Part shown: in pieces, positions 12,311 through 25,195 of the stretch
Numbering within the stretch: position 1 is the first letter of the stretch
Layout: the number at the start of each line of letters is the position of its first letter
Source of the DNA: Hypomesus transpacificus
Lineage: Eukaryota; Chordata; Actinopteri; Osmeriformes; Osmeridae
Assembly (NCBI RefSeq): GCF_021917145.1
Contig: NC_061082.1
Location: 16,657,682-16,721,681, forward strand
Reading direction: 5' to 3'
DNA length: 64,000 nucleotides
The notes under the pieces: model-generated
Seen by the model: only the letters and a program-made list of their open reading frames with translations
What the model was told of the DNA's origin: nothing
The model's database searches: none
Position numbers and translations under genes: made by a program

Positions 12311-15300
12311 AACAGTGTTGATGCTCTCTCATTTGGCTGTCAGCTCCCATGAGCGCAGTGGTCCGTCACCACGCAATTTTATGGAAATCCATGAAAATCT
12401 CTGATAGTCTTAAAATGTTCCATATTTCATGATGAGTGTCAGAACTTGTACGCCGTTTTTATACAGATGACTGACTGTAATATTGACATTCCTCATTTTT
12501 ACTTTCCAGGAAGAGTTTCACTGACAATGGTGGCTCAGAATGTGCCATTGTTACTCATATATTATGTTTGTATATCTCACAAAGTTTTTCCAAAAGTGTT
12601 TATCAATATCCTTGACAGTGTACGTGCTCATTTGTAAGGTGCACCAGTTTTCCAAAAGATGTGCTAAGTTTCATGTGAACTAACCATTACATTGTCTAAC
12701 TAAGGGCCAAAAAACTCTCTTCATGCAATGTGTCAGATTGTCATCATCGTAATGAATTCTCCATATTTGTTCAACGTTCATGCTCTTTGCTTCTTAATAA
12801 GGAGCCAGTAATTGTCGCAGAGTAAGCTGGCAAAGACCAGCAGTTTTCATCAGTAGAACCTCAGACAATAATCACTGATTAGAAACCTTCAAATAATTGT
12901 CTTATTATTATAATCATTCACTTATAAACACTTAAACAAAAAGGCCAGATAAAATCGATCTGCTTTTCTGCTGCTGATATTTTAACTAGTCATTTACACT
13001 ACTGACTTTTTTTCTATTATTATTTTGCTAACAACCAAGATAACATCTTGTCTTACTGTTGAACCTGTAAAAAACATCATAAAATAATACTACTATTATC
13101 ATTATGTTCAGAATTGTTCACTTGAAAATGTACTTACAGTAAACGATTATTTTCCGACATCAATTTGACCTTTCCAAGAACTAGTGCTGTCAACACCATG
13201 GTGTAGCTGAGAGGAAAAACATTGGTTATGCATTCAGCATTATGAATATGCATTTAGTTATTTGTAATTTTAATACGCATGTTCTGGAATGTTTCAGAGT
13301 AATTGCTTGCTGTAAAATGCAGTCTGGTGTGGGCTCTAATTTGTAATCTATGCAGAGGGTTTGAAGCATAGCAATGCATTCCATTCCCAACACGGTACTC
13401 TCACACACACACACACACAAACACATGCACACACATACACACGTGCACAGTCATAAAATAAATGCTTCCGTCTGTTTGACTGCCTCTATAAAAATTCAAG
13501 GGGCCTCACATGATCAGACCAGACTCATATGTCTTCAACCAGGAAACACCAATTGCACAAAGAAAGTGAAGGTGAGCCATTGATCAGAGTCAAGCAGTTA
13601 TTTTTTTACTAATGGAGAGAGACAGAATGATAAGAGACCCAGATGAATGAGAGAGGCTGGAGGGGCCAGGACAACACAGCGGTGATGAGGAGAGAGGCAG
13701 TCCAGAAGTGAAGAGGCAGGGGAGGGAGGAGAGGCCGGCAAGGCCAGGGGCAGTGAGGCACCCTGTGGGCCACCAGACAGTGATAAGCCTCTAGAAGCCC
13801 GGGGGTTAGGGGGAACACATAGATAATGCCCGAGCAATAGGACACACTGACTCAGCCATGGCAGAGATAAGACACAAGGACTGGACGACCTCATCGCTGA
13901 GTTGGACTAGTTCTACAGTTAAAGCATCAACACTGAGAGGCTTTGCTCTGGCGGCTGCTTCACTTTTTGGGGTCCAATTTGTCAAAAGGTACCGTTTCTT
14001 CTTCTTCTTCGATGGTCAACGGCTGCATGCGACTGCTGGGTGTGTTAAACACTGGGCATGGCCCTGGACATGAAGCAGACAACCCCATGACGGATGACAG
14101 ACACATCTCCAACTGAGTTGAATGAACTCATGCTGCAGGTTAGTCCCGCCTGCTACAGTAGGCGGCACGGCAGCGCTTCATCCTGGCAGCCCTGCTCTCT
14201 GTTTCGCCGGCTTTGAAGCCCACCCATGCCCCCCCCCCCCCCACACACACACACCCCCTGCCACCCCCCCTCTCCCTGTGTATTAGTGTACACATCGGTG
14301 TCACACGGCCCACGGAGCACCAAGGACGACAGAAATGAGGCCCCGGAATGTTCCGTTTAGAACAAAGCCGCTGCTCCCTGATCTCCCTCTCATTTTGCAG
14401 TCCTCTCACGGCCCTCCTCTCATCCTACCCGTCGTGCTCGCTTCCATTTGAAGTTAACCCCGCCAACGACCGCCTTGTTTGCCTAAATAGTTTGGATATG
14501 CAATCTGGGAGTGATTTATCACCAGGCACTAGAAAGCCTTCCTGAGCACGTACACCTACACAGGGGTTGTTGTTTCAGGGTCCTCATAACAGACGGTGTC
14601 CCTACCACCACCCCCCCCCACCAACCCAACCCCACCACCACCACTACACCCCCCCCACCTCCATCCCCACACTAATACACACACACATGCACACACTCAC
14701 CCTCTGAGACAGATTTAACCAGTATCCATGACTGATTGGGAAGCAAATATGCTTGTTCTGCTTACAGAGAAATTGTTCCCTCCTTATGGAGGGACGCAGA
14801 CCACCTTCACAGTTGCTTGCAGCGGATAGAGAAAGGCATTGTTATCTGTTTTTGTGCATGTCAAAGGTGACAAGTTGCTTTTGTGTGGGAAACCACCGTA
14901 ATGGGCAGCATTTCCACAGTCAACGCTGAAGTGTCAAATCAGCCAAACAATCGTTGTGGACCAAACGTCTCAACAGGAACCCGGTGGACATTTCGAAAAT
15001 GATTCCATCTGCACAAATAATGAGATCTGGGTGTCTTTGGGTGTGCACCTGTGTGTATGCACGTGTATATTGTTTTGTCTGTGAGTCCACGTCGCGGCAT
15101 GCGTGTGCTCATAGCGGTGTGCGCCCGTTCGTGGCTGTGTGTTTGCGCATGGTCACATTCATTATGTATCGAAGCGGCATGAATAATGCACCGTAAAGAA
15201 TAGTTTTACAGGAGTAGTTACATCTGATTCATAATTTACATTGTGCCTAGGTGTTTAGGGAGAGCCAGGCACGCAATGAGCCGCCCCGGCTCCACAGAAA

Positions 15301-15607
15301 ACTCAAGAGGAGCACTTCTCCTCACTTTGAAACTTGACAAAAGTTTATTGTCAACATAACTGGACGTGATAAGCGTATACGTGTGTACGGAAGACATGTT
15401 TGGAGTTTCGGGGGGGGGGGGGGGAAATGTCCCTGGGGTTTGTCTAGGTCCTTGCCTCTCGTTTTGCTGTCTCTGTCCTTCCAAAGCCAGCGAGGTGGCG
15501 GGAGCTGTGATCCAGTCGCTGCGTCCATCTGCGTCTATAGGCAGGATGTCCCTCTGGAGTCCAGCCCTCAGTGAACTTCCTTCACTCCAATCTTTATACA
15601 CCAATTG

Positions 15608-15625
15608 CCCCCCCCCCCCCCCCCC
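15608..15625. repeat. poly-C run
   Basis: About 18 consecutive C residues. A second run of about 20 C lies at 15791-15810 and a run of about 15 G at 15410-15424, so three long homopolymers occur within 400 bp. They could form G-quadruplexes on the G strand and are prone to sequencing error. Confidence 0.9.
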
Positions 15626-16859
15626 GCTAAGCTGTTTCAATCTGCCTGGTCGTGCAGGTAAGGGTGCCGGTGCGTGAACGTGTGTAGGCGTGAGTGTGTG
15701 TGTGTGTGTGTACCTATATGTGTGTGTATGTTCTGGCCATGCAGATCCAGCAGATTTCCAATTCCCCATGCAGAGTGCGTCGCCACCCCACCCCCCCCCC
15801 CCCCCCCCCCACCCCTCACCCCAGCGCACCCCCAACCCCCTGCACACACACACATACACACACCCCTCACACCCGGCGGCTGTCAGCAGAAAGCGTTTTC
15901 CGTCTCTTTCCCTCTCTGCCCCGCTGTTCTGGCACCTGGGGGCCTCGCAGGGCCACGCGTTGATTTCAATAATGACAGGAACCTCCACAGCTCTCCCAAA
16001 CACTCTAGTATGGATGACACCGAGTTTCCAAGACCCAGATTTACAGCACACTGCACATACAGTATATTTGTGTACGGGCGTCGAACGTTTGGTTACCGAT
16101 TGGTGATTTCAGATTGAAGATGCTATTTAGCGTTTTGATATGTAGTGAAACACTCTGCCGAGAATCGAACGTGCCTGTGAAGGATGCCGCTTGCTGACAG
16201 CTTGAGGACATGCTGTGGATATGTAAGCAGTCAGCGATGCAGCTCTCAGTGAAAGTCTGAACAGATGACGGGGAAGCATCTCGTTTCATGCCTTTGGATT
16301 TGTCATTTGTCGATTTGTTTTGCCTGGTTTACAAGAAACGGATGTAAAACTCGAAAGCGTTTTTAAAGCAAACCGTAAAAAGTATTCATACGATTCGGAG
16401 TGAAACTGCTGTTAAATGTTGTCGGCTAATAAGTTGGGAGATACTCTGTTAAGTTTTATGGCAAGACCATCGGTGTGAACACAAACAGTCCCATCCATGC
16501 CAAACCTGCTGTGTTGGAAAGTCTTTTAGTCCTGGAGGCACAGGCGTTCTCCTAGGCAGCCTTATAAGGTGAGCAGGGGAGCGATCTATCTTGATTAAAG
16601 GCTGGACACCCCCTTGTGTGTTATCTTTAAACAATTAGACAGCAGTTACCCACCAGCCACCCTCCTCCCCATCTCACTCCGTCCTCGGCTCTCTGAACAC
16701 GCACTTTGTCACGCGCTTTTCTCTCTCGTCATCGTTTTTTCCCCCCCATCCCGCATCCCCTTCCTTCTTTCTTGTTCTGAAGCCCCCCCCCCCTCCTGCC
16801 CTTTTTCCTTTCTCTCTCTGTTTCTCCCCCGCTCCTCTACCTCTTCCGAGTCACCTTCA

Positions 16860-17125
16860 CTCCCCTCCGCTCCTCGGCTGCGTTTTATAGCTAAAAGCTG
16901 TTATTCCGGTTGGCTGAGGCCTGACTCCTCTCTGTAATATTTCATTCATCAGAACAATTAAAGCGGAACATTGGTTTCAAGGGTGATAATTAGAGTGTGA
17001 AGACTGAACCTGAACGGCACCAGGACAAGACAGCTTGATTACTCTCATTTGCTGGGCCTGTGCTATTCCAGGGTTATTATCCATTGTCTTGTCAAGCAAA
17101 TAGAGGACAAAACAGCCATGAAATG
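16860..17125. promoter_or_regulatory. candidate conserved non-coding block
   Basis: Repeat-free sequence with TAATATTTCATTCATCAG, AACAATTAAAGCGG, GGTGATAATTAGAG and GGTTATTATCCATTGTC motifs. Several are homeodomain-like and CATTGTC resembles a SOX site. It is proposed as a possible enhancer on composition alone. Confidence 0.25.
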
Positions 17126-18852
17126 GAGAGAAGGCGAATAGGTGCGAGGGAGTCCGTGCGTGTGTCTGTTGCCACACGTGGGTCTGTGTGTTTGTGCAAG
17201 GACACGTGTGTGGGGCCGCGCGTACACGGGCGTGTGTGTGTGTGTGTCCATGCTGGAGACGAGTGGTTTGTAATGAGAGCAGGTCTTCTGGAGGGTGATA
17301 CACCACATTAACTCTCTCACCTGCTGTGCCCGGATGGGACCTCCTCGACCTTCCCAGCCCACGGCACGCTCGGCTCCCTGGCTCCTAAACTGGCCAACAC
17401 CGCCAACCGTGTTCCCGTTAGTGTTTGATATTCCTATCCAGACCTCTCATGAAACATGGCATCCAATTCGATGTTTATATGAATGGTCTGTTCACCTTTT
17501 CAAATCCGATCCTACGGCATGATACACTGTAGTTGCTACTGTACTGGGGCTCCTCCGGGACTAACACAGGCCTCAGGACTAGCTCCAACTAAGGGTTAGG
17601 TTCCTGTTCAGAGGGACATCTGGATCAATGCGCTGTCAGCCTGTCTACAGTAGCTCCCAAAGACACCCTGTTGTGGTAATTATGTCTAAGTAAAAGCTAT
17701 TATGGGATGTAATGGACCATTCACTGTTGCTGTCACGGAGAAGTCGCTCATCATCTCTGGGTGGTAATTGGGATGGTGCGTGGGATAAAAAAGAAGGATC
17801 CAACAAGTATTTTGAACCTTGCACGTTCTCCGCCTGAACATGGGCCTACTCCAACGCGAATGCGGACACGGGCCACGCTGACTGCATTCACGTCACGCAG
17901 ACCCTAGCGGACCCTCGCATGCCTGCAGACACAGGTTTTACAGTAATATTCAACATATCGCAGATGCAGACTGCAGGGGGTGCATGTGTGTGTGGTGTGC
18001 GTGTGTGTGATTGTGGTCGATAGTGCAGGCATGCGCGTGTGTGCAGCTGTGTCAGTGCTGTTGCTCTTGAGTTCATTTACTATGATTTCCTTCCCTGATG
18101 AATCGATCTGTCCCACATTACCTATTCAAGGTTATGACACCCGAGGATCAACCAATGAAAGAGCCGTTTGATCTTGACCTGAAAACGAACCTTTGGTCTC
18201 TGTGTGTACACTGTGGGAATGGTCAGCTGTCCCAGAGTGCCCAAAATGTCCTCTTTCATGTAAATGTTGTGGACTAGCTGTTTCACAGACTGAGCTGCAG
18301 AATGTGTGTGTGCACATCTGTGTTTGTGTGTGCCTCGAAACACTCTCTCGCACACACAAACGCTTTTACCAGCCAAGTGGAAGTGACCAGCTTCCTATCG
18401 TCTTATAAAAGCAGTCACGTGACATGTCACAGGCAATGGGCCAGCAGCACATCTCAATGGAAATCACCTTAAAAACTGCAACGCTTCATTTGGTTCATCA
18501 TTGAACCCACGGAGAAAGCACAGGCACAAGCCCCTAATTCAATGCTGTGCTGGGGATGGTAATGAGAGGTAAATTAGAACCAACAGTCAGGGTGGAGAGT
18601 CGGTGTTTTTAACTGAATCCAGAACAACAACAACAACAACAACAGGCAAGGCTCTCCAGAAGGGGAGGGGAGGGAGGAAGGCAGGAACAACAGCTATTGC
18701 AATAGGTTCAGACAGTGGAGAACGGTGCAAGCTGGGGTCATTTAGAATGGTGAGGAATGGCCGGATGGAATAATCCACGGGGGGAGGCCTGTGACGTTGA
18801 ACTGGCAGCGACGAAGAAATAGCAAGAGAATAAAGCAGAGAAAAGGGTGGGG

Positions 18853-18854
<2 letters not shown>

Positions 18855-18921
<67 letters not shown>
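18855..18921. repeat. (GA)n microsatellite
   Basis: About 65 bp of pure GA, followed by purine-rich sequence to 19148. Confidence 0.97.
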
Positions 18922-18923
<2 letters not shown>

Positions 18924-19146
18924 GAGGGGAATAGAGACAGAGGAAAATAGTAATGAAAGAGAAAAGAGAGGCAGGCAGAAGAGGGGACACAAACACACCG
19001 TGAAAAAAGAGACTGTAGAACAAAAGGTAAAACAGAAACAGCGAGAGAAAAAGAAAGAGAAGGTGTAAGAAGAGACAGAGGAGGGAGAGAAGGAGGAAGT
19101 TAAGGAGAGCGAAAGAAAGGGGTAGAGGAGGTAGACAGAGAGAGGA

Positions 19147-19148
<2 letters not shown>

Positions 19149-19216
<68 letters not shown>

Positions 19217-19227
19217 CGAGAGCGAGA
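19149..19227. repeat. (GA)n microsatellite
   Basis: Second GA tract in the same purine-rich block, ending in GAGCGAGAGCGAGA variants. Confidence 0.97.
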
Positions 19228-20435
19228 AAGTGGTTTTGTGTGCAGCACTCTGTCTCCTCGGTGTTCACGGTGACTGAGCAGAGTGGAAGACACAGCTGGC
19301 CCACAGGGAGCACTTGGCACGCCATCAGGCTTGCACTGGGCACGCTCACAACCTAACCCAAACACACACGCACCACGATCAAAACAACCCCAAACAAACA
19401 CTGGCCAGAGCACACACATGGACACACATACACGTACACAGACACACGACACACAGAAACACACACAGCACACAGAAACCATGTGGTGTTCAAGCATACC
19501 CCAGCTTGCTAGAAAGACTTGGGCAAGGCTTTTGAAACTAAGTTGGCCCTAATTCTTCATTCTGTTACTTTTAAATGCAATTTTTTTCTCAGAAGCTCTC
19601 ATCTTTCTCATATTTTCCAATAAAGTGTGCAAAATGTCTATTACATTTACTATATTTTATTTATTTTTCTGGTATAATTTCCAGATATAATTTATGGTCT
19701 CTTCAATTCATAGAAACAATATGAATCAATGAGGAGGCCGATGGACCAAAATCACTCTGACACAAAAGTATTTATCTACATATTAATTACAATACATTCC
19801 AACGTTTATGCATATCCATGTTTCACTTCCTTTTCTCTCTCTTCTCGTCCTTAAATGGCTCTTCACTCCCTCCCTTCCCTTTCCCAATCCCCTATCCATC
19901 TTTATATCTCTCTGTTCTCTCTTTCTCTGTCTCTTACGTTCTCTCTTTTCAAGTCTCTCTTTTCCTCTCTTTCCCTCATCTTCCTCCTAATGAATGCCAC
20001 TCGTCCATATGCCAGGGAAACGGAATAAAAGGAAGTATAAATGGCAGCCCCATCTGGTACTCGCCCTGCTGAGGAGAAGGGGGGGGGGGGGGCTTTCCAG
20101 TTGATTTCAATCAGCTCTTTTCCAGCGTAGGAGCCTCTCCATCACCTGCCTCAGGCAGGCTTCTCTCAGGACGCCTTAACGCACAAGCAGAGGCACCCCA
20201 GGAGGCAAAGCCCTGTTCCCAGAGGACCTGTTGATGGACAAACCAGTCTATTTATGTCCTGGTAGAGGAATTCTGCCAGAGGGGGTTTGCGAACCAATGT
20301 GTTATTTCTGGAAGCCAGCTTCAAAACTACAGCAGTAGTGTAGTAGGATCCATCGAGTAGATGGTACAGTGGTTGGTTGATGCAAGGAAACTCAGTCAGC
20401 ACAATCCAGTCAGCGTTTATTTAATATCTACACTG

Positions 20436-21170
20436 TATTTTGCCAAATGTATGTGGACACCTGACCATCACACCTACACGAGCTTCTTGTATATTCCACT
20501 CCAAAGCTACGGGCAATAATATGGAGTAGTCCCCCATGTGGCTACAACAGCTGCCTCTCTTCTGGGAAGGCTGTCTACACGATTTTGAAGTGTGTCTGTG
20601 GGAATTTGTGCCTGTTCAGCCACAAGAGCATTTGGGAGTTTGGGTCCTACTGTTGGGTGATTAGACCTGGCTTGCAGATGGCGTTAGAATGTGTTCCAAA
20701 TGTGTTTGATGGTTTTTAGGTCAGCTGCAGGCCAATCAAGTGTTTCCACAGCAAACTCAACCAAAACTATACAGACCTCACTTTGTTCCTTGGGCGAAAA
20801 TCAATCTAAATTAACAATAGGGGCTGTTTACCGTTCTGTTGGGCTACACCCTTCATTCTACTGATGGATTTATTCATGCTGAAGTATGAAATGTCACTCT
20901 AGACAATACTGTTGCTTCAAACTTTGTGGTAAGATTTTGGGGAAGGCCCTTTCCTGTTCTGGATTGATTATTTCCCATACACAAAGCGAGGTCCATATAG
21001 TTCGATGTGAAAAAACTTGACTGGCCTGCACAGAAGCAAAAACGGCATAAATTTTCCAACATCTATTGTAGACTCTCCAGAAAAGGCAGTTATAGAAACA
21101 AAAGCTGAACCAACTCACAGTCAAGTCCGTATACTGAGTGGTGTCCATGTACTATTGGCCATGTAATCTG
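20436..21170. mobile_element. Tc1/mariner-like remnant, two inverted 3' halves
   Basis: The left part (about 20436-20795) matches my recollection of the 3' half of fish Tc1-like transposons read on the minus strand: an end like ATGTATGTGGACACCTGACC, then TCTTCTGGGAAGGCTGTC and GGGAATTTGTGCC. The right part (about 20880-21170) has the same kind of 3' half on the plus strand (TTGGGGAAGGCCCTTTCCTG, CACAAAGCGAGGTCCATA, CTTGACTGGCCTGCACAGA) and ends in GTGTCCATGTACTATTGGCC. Both outer ends are therefore 3' ends facing outwards. No frame encodes transposase over any useful length, so the element is dead. It could be two nested or abutting copies or a fold-back derivative. Confidence 0.75.
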
Positions 21171-21479
21171 TGTTTTGTATTCATAAACGTTTTGTTTAAC
21201 TTACAAGTAAGGTTTCAAATGTCTAGTATATTGGACCATAGTATACAATGTCTGACACACACAACATTGACAGTAACTGTGTGCCAATCATTGGCTTCCA
21301 AATAGTTCCAAGCTTTATTAAAACTTTACCTGTCTTTCCCTTTAGCCTTCTGGGTCCAGAGTAGCCATGCACTAATCAAGGATGTCCCATCCTCCTATCC
21401 TCCTTCCCCTCAGTCCTCCCCCCCTCCTCTAATTAAACGTCAGGTCATCAGGTGGGAGTCTTCAGTCTGGAGATTTAAA

Positions 21480-21620
21480 CCCTCCACCAAAGGAGACAAA
21501 CCCACACTGTAAGCTTTCATGTAATTAGACAGGTGTGTCCATCCTGATTGCTTTGCTTCACATTAATTAGCCATTCTTAATGAACTAGCATGTATGCTAA
21601 TCTAGAAAGCCCCAGCTCTG
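21480..21620. promoter_or_regulatory. candidate conserved non-coding block
   Basis: A repeat-free stretch with CATGTAATTAGACAGGTG (homeodomain core plus an E-box-like CAGGTG), CACATTAATTAGCCATTC and TATGCTAATCTAG. The dense TAATTA cores suggest an enhancer. Inference from composition only. Confidence 0.27.
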
Positions 21621-22104
21621 AGAAACGCCGCCCACCCTTTCTCTGTTACAGAGGTTACATCTTGAGACCCGCAGAATTACATTGACACTGAGCCGTGGGC
21701 CTGGAGAAAGTCGACATTTTAAATGTCATTTTAGACCAAACTATTGTTGTGCAAGACACGCATGGAAGCAGTGAAGCTATCTTCTTTTAAATTATTCAGT
21801 CATACTGTAGCACATTAGTGCTCTGACTAGGAAATGTATTCTTGCCAACGACAGAGGGGTACACTTACAACTGTTCTGCAACTGTTGTGTAGTTTCCCTT
21901 GCAGTCACAAGTGAGGGAGCTGGATATAAAAAAAATTATGTATGTGTGGTGTGTATGATAAACAGTTGTGTGAATTTTTATGAAGGATTATTAACGGGGG
22001 ATGGTGAAAGTTAATGATGCTGCTGTGGCTCTGTCAGGGGAGTGGAGATGACTCAGGTGGGCAGCTGAAACAGAACGAATGGATTTGGCTAACGAAGGAC
22101 TGGA

Positions 22105-22215
22105 GGAGGAGAGGAGACGAGACGAGAGGAGAGGAGGGGAGAGGAGATGAGAGGGAGGGGAGACGAGAGGAGAGGAGGGGAGGGGAATGGAAAGGGAAGG
22201 TGAGGAGAGGGAAGG
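22105..22215. repeat. (GAGGA)n-like purine tract
   Basis: Degenerate array of GAGGAGAGGA and GAGACGAGA units with almost no pyrimidines, extending over about 110 bp. Confidence 0.85.
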
Positions 22216-22574
22216 GACTGGAGAGGAGAAGTTCACAACATTCATCATCACCTTGGTCTTTTTCAAACTCATCTCTAAGCATTTCAAGATTAAAGAATCC
22301 AATAATAGGAGCAATTATTTGCTCTCACTGCTGAGACCCCCTACTCTTCTACTCAATCAAGGCAACTCCAGCCACACCAAAAAAGAAGGTTAATTTACAA
22401 CTTCAGAACCTCAAGTATATAATTCGCTTCCACTTGTCAACCATTACAAGTAGATGCATGACGTGTAGTGACCGCATTGAAGAGGATAATGAATAATAAT
22501 GAATCACACTCAAATCTGTTTCAAGACATTTGCCCAATCAGCTCATGTGGCAGGAGTACATATGTGAAGTGGAT

Positions 22575-22627
22575 TGGTTTACGCTTTACTTTCTCTCTCT
22601 CCCTCAGTCTATCTATCTATCTATCTA

Positions 22628-22660
<33 letters not shown>

Positions 22661-22690
22661 ATCTATCTCTCTCTCTCTCTCTCCCTCTCC
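22575..22690. repeat. (CT)n with embedded (CTAT)n
   Basis: CT tract interrupted by about five CTAT units at 22608-22630 and a second short set near 22661. Confidence 0.93.
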
Positions 22691-22879
22691 CTCTTCCTGT
22701 GAGTGTTGTGTTTTCGGATTCCCATCCGTCTACCCTGTTCCAGACGCGGTCCTCAGAGTGAAGCCTCAACAGACCCGTCACTTTAGCCCTGACTTCTGCC
22801 TCCTCTCCCCTTCCCGGTAGAGTTCCCAACAGGCCTGCCAGTTGGAGGTGTCGGCGAGGTCGCAGCAAAGTAGGGCTCC

Positions 22880-23100
22880 ATCAGGGCCCATCACCAGAGA
22901 TCACACAGCCATGCAGCACATCAAGGAGTTTAACACCCTCCTGAACCTCCAGGAGGAGCATCAATTAAAGCTAGTGGAGCCAGATATTGTTTAATGATAT
23001 ATTTACATTTTAAAGCTTGATTTAATTACGCTCAGTGCACCCAATGTTCGCTATAAGCCCGCGGCTCACTTCCTGTCATAAACTGAGGAGAGGAAAAAAG
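22880..23100. promoter_or_regulatory. candidate conserved non-coding block
   Basis: Repeat-free sequence with GCATCAATTAAAGC, GTTTAATGATATATTTACAT and CTTGATTTAATTACGCTC. It lies some 20 kb upstream of the epha6 start. Composition suggests a possible enhancer; nothing proves it. Confidence 0.23.
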
Positions 23101-23581
23101 GGAGGATGAACAGACGAGTGCTGAGACGGCGGTGCCTCTTATTAATATGGGGGAGGCTTGGCTAGGGTTGATGGGTTTATATGGGTCCTGCATTACAGCA
23201 AAGAGAGCCATACAGAACCATGTTCTTTTCATATTCATATGTCTAAAGGAAGCATAGCCAATGTCCTCACCTGGGAAGATGCAGTTGATCCCTATGTTTC
23301 CTTTTGAACAATCCTATTTCTTTATTAAAGAATTCTGCGGTGTGTGTCGCATGTTTCATATGTTCAGTGAAGGTATTGAGGTCTGCTTCTAATCATCTAT
23401 CGTTGCTAACCTGGATGTGCACACGCAAACGAAACGGCAATCTCCCTTCGCGAGGTAGTACACTAAAGGCTATTTATATCGTCATGGGAATTAGGGCATG
23501 CGTTGAGAACTGATTGCACTTCTAACAGTTGAGCGACACATTCATGGCACTGCATGTTTTGTTTGCATATGAAAAGAAGTA

Positions 23582-23598
23582 CGTCCCTGGGTGGACTC

Positions 23599-23649
<51 letters not shown>

Positions 23650-23655
23650 AGAGAC
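23582..23655 (-). tRNA. tRNA-Asn (anticodon GTT)
   Basis: Read on the minus strand the 74 nt fold as a complete cloverleaf. The acceptor stem pairs GTCTCTG with CAGGGAC, allowing one G-T pair. The D arm contains the A box GGCGCAATCGGTTAGCGC. The anticodon arm is TTCGGCTGTTAACCGAA with GTT in the loop, and the T arm carries the B box GGTTCGAGTCC. The sequence is essentially the standard vertebrate tRNA-Asn. No CCA is encoded, as expected for a eukaryotic gene, and a short T run follows within about 10 nt as a Pol III terminator. It stands alone, so it is either a dispersed functional copy or a recent retrocopy; intact stems favour a functional gene. Confidence 0.95.
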
Positions 23656-23777
23656 AGCTGCTCTGCCATTAGAGCTATGCCGTCAAACCTGACACGCTTA
23701 GTCTCTGTCCATGGTGCTGAAAGTGTGGACTCTGCACTGTGTGCTTCATCTATGCTGCATTCCTGTGGCTGTCTGAG

Positions 23778-23882
23778 CGTGTGTGTATGTGTGTTTGTTT
23801 GTATGTGTGTGTGTGTGTGTGTGCGTGTGTGTGTGCATGTGGGTGTGTGTGCGCGAGCGTGTGTGTGTGCATGTGTGTGTAT
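23778..23882. repeat. (TG)n microsatellite
   Basis: About 100 bp of TG with interspersed TGTT, CATG and GCGA variants, about 120 bp beyond the 5' end of the tRNA-Asn gene. Confidence 0.95.
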
Positions 23883-24299
23883 ATCTTTACATATATGGTG
23901 AAGACTTCGTCCGTTTGAGGTGGTATAAGTGAAGCTGAAGAGAGAGAGCATGCACACTGCTGCTCTCCAGAGTGTGGTGAACGATCTGAGAGGACGTCAT
24001 GTCTCCTCTTCAGGAAAGTACTGACAGAGTAATTACCGAGAACTCCTCCCACCTGTAACCTCGATGACCACATTTCCTAAAAGTATATGGCTGGGCCACA
24101 GACTCACTGCTCCATTTTGTGTGTGTGTGTGTGTATGTGTGCAGGTTTGTGTGTGTGTGGGCATATTTAATTATTCTTGTGGGGGTTAAAATGTCCCCTC
24201 AAGAACAATAAACTAAGGAAACATTGAACTTGAAAGGACATTTCTTGGTCCTCACAAGTATTTCTAGGGGATATTAGGGGGTTTATAGTTAGAATATGT

Positions 24300-24450
24300 G
24301 TTACAGTTAGACTGACATTAAGGGTTAGGGTTAGGAGCTATTGGTAGTTTTATGGTTAGAGTTGGGAGCTACTGTAGGGTTACCTTTAGGATTGAAGTTA
24401 GGGTTAGAGACAGGGTTAAAGTTAGTGTTAGGGTTAAGGTTTGGGTTAGG
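24300..24450. repeat. degenerate telomere-like (TTAGGG)n repeat
   Basis: The stretch carries repeated GGGTTAGGGTTAGG-type units mixed with variants (GTTAGAG, GTTAAAG, GTTAGTG). It sits inside a longer unit running from about 24110 to 24560, flanked by TG tracts, with CTTGTGGGGGTTAAAATG on the left. I recall this compound structure as a dispersed fish repeat, so a true chromosome end or fusion scar is less likely. Confidence 0.6.
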
Positions 24451-25057
24451 GAATACACGATTTTGAAGGTGATTAAAATACAAATCCCCAAAATAATTTC
24501 CATGCAAACTTGTGTGTATATGTGTGCACATGTGTGTGTGTATGTGTGTGTGTTTGTGTGTGCAGGCTTTCTGTTTCACCACAAAGAGGGGTAAATAATA
24601 TAAAGCAGATTTACTTGAATATTTGACATCATCAAATTCAATCAAGAGAGTTAAAGCAGAAGGGTGGACACTGTGGCGAGTGAGATGGGGACAAAGACAT
24701 ACAGACAGGAAGTTAGAGAACATTTGACAGGATATGAGAAATGGAAGTAAAAACAACAATCGGAAACACTGGCTGTGATCCAGACATTCCTAATTCCTAC
24801 TAATCTGACTGAGGGAGGATTCCTCACTCAATGGGCTAATAATATGTCAAAGCGTGACCAAGCTGTACAAATGGTCTTTCATCATAAACTGTCTTTTATC
24901 ATGAAAAATGTGTCCATTCCCTGACCCTGCAGGCAAATGAACAGGGTGAGGACTCGCAGAAAAATAGTTTCAATTGACTTCTAAGTGGAGTAACATTGAT
25001 TCTTGTTTGAAAATAGAACCCTGAGGCTTAGAGACAAAAAACTGCATAGTGCGCAAA

Positions 25058-25086
25058 CTCTCTCTCTATCGCTCTCTCTCTCTCTC

Positions 25087-25163
<77 letters not shown>

Positions 25164-25195
25164 TTCTCTCTCTATCTCTCTCTCTCTCGCTCTCT
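25058..25195. repeat. (CT)n microsatellite
   Basis: About 138 bp of CT with a few TTTC and CTAT interruptions. Confidence 0.97.

Noticed and set aside
13990-14150. TTC-rich start with TCGATGGTCAACGGCTGCAT, suggestive of a dispersed fish repeat
   Set aside because: I could not find termini or a second copy in the window, so I leave it unannotated.
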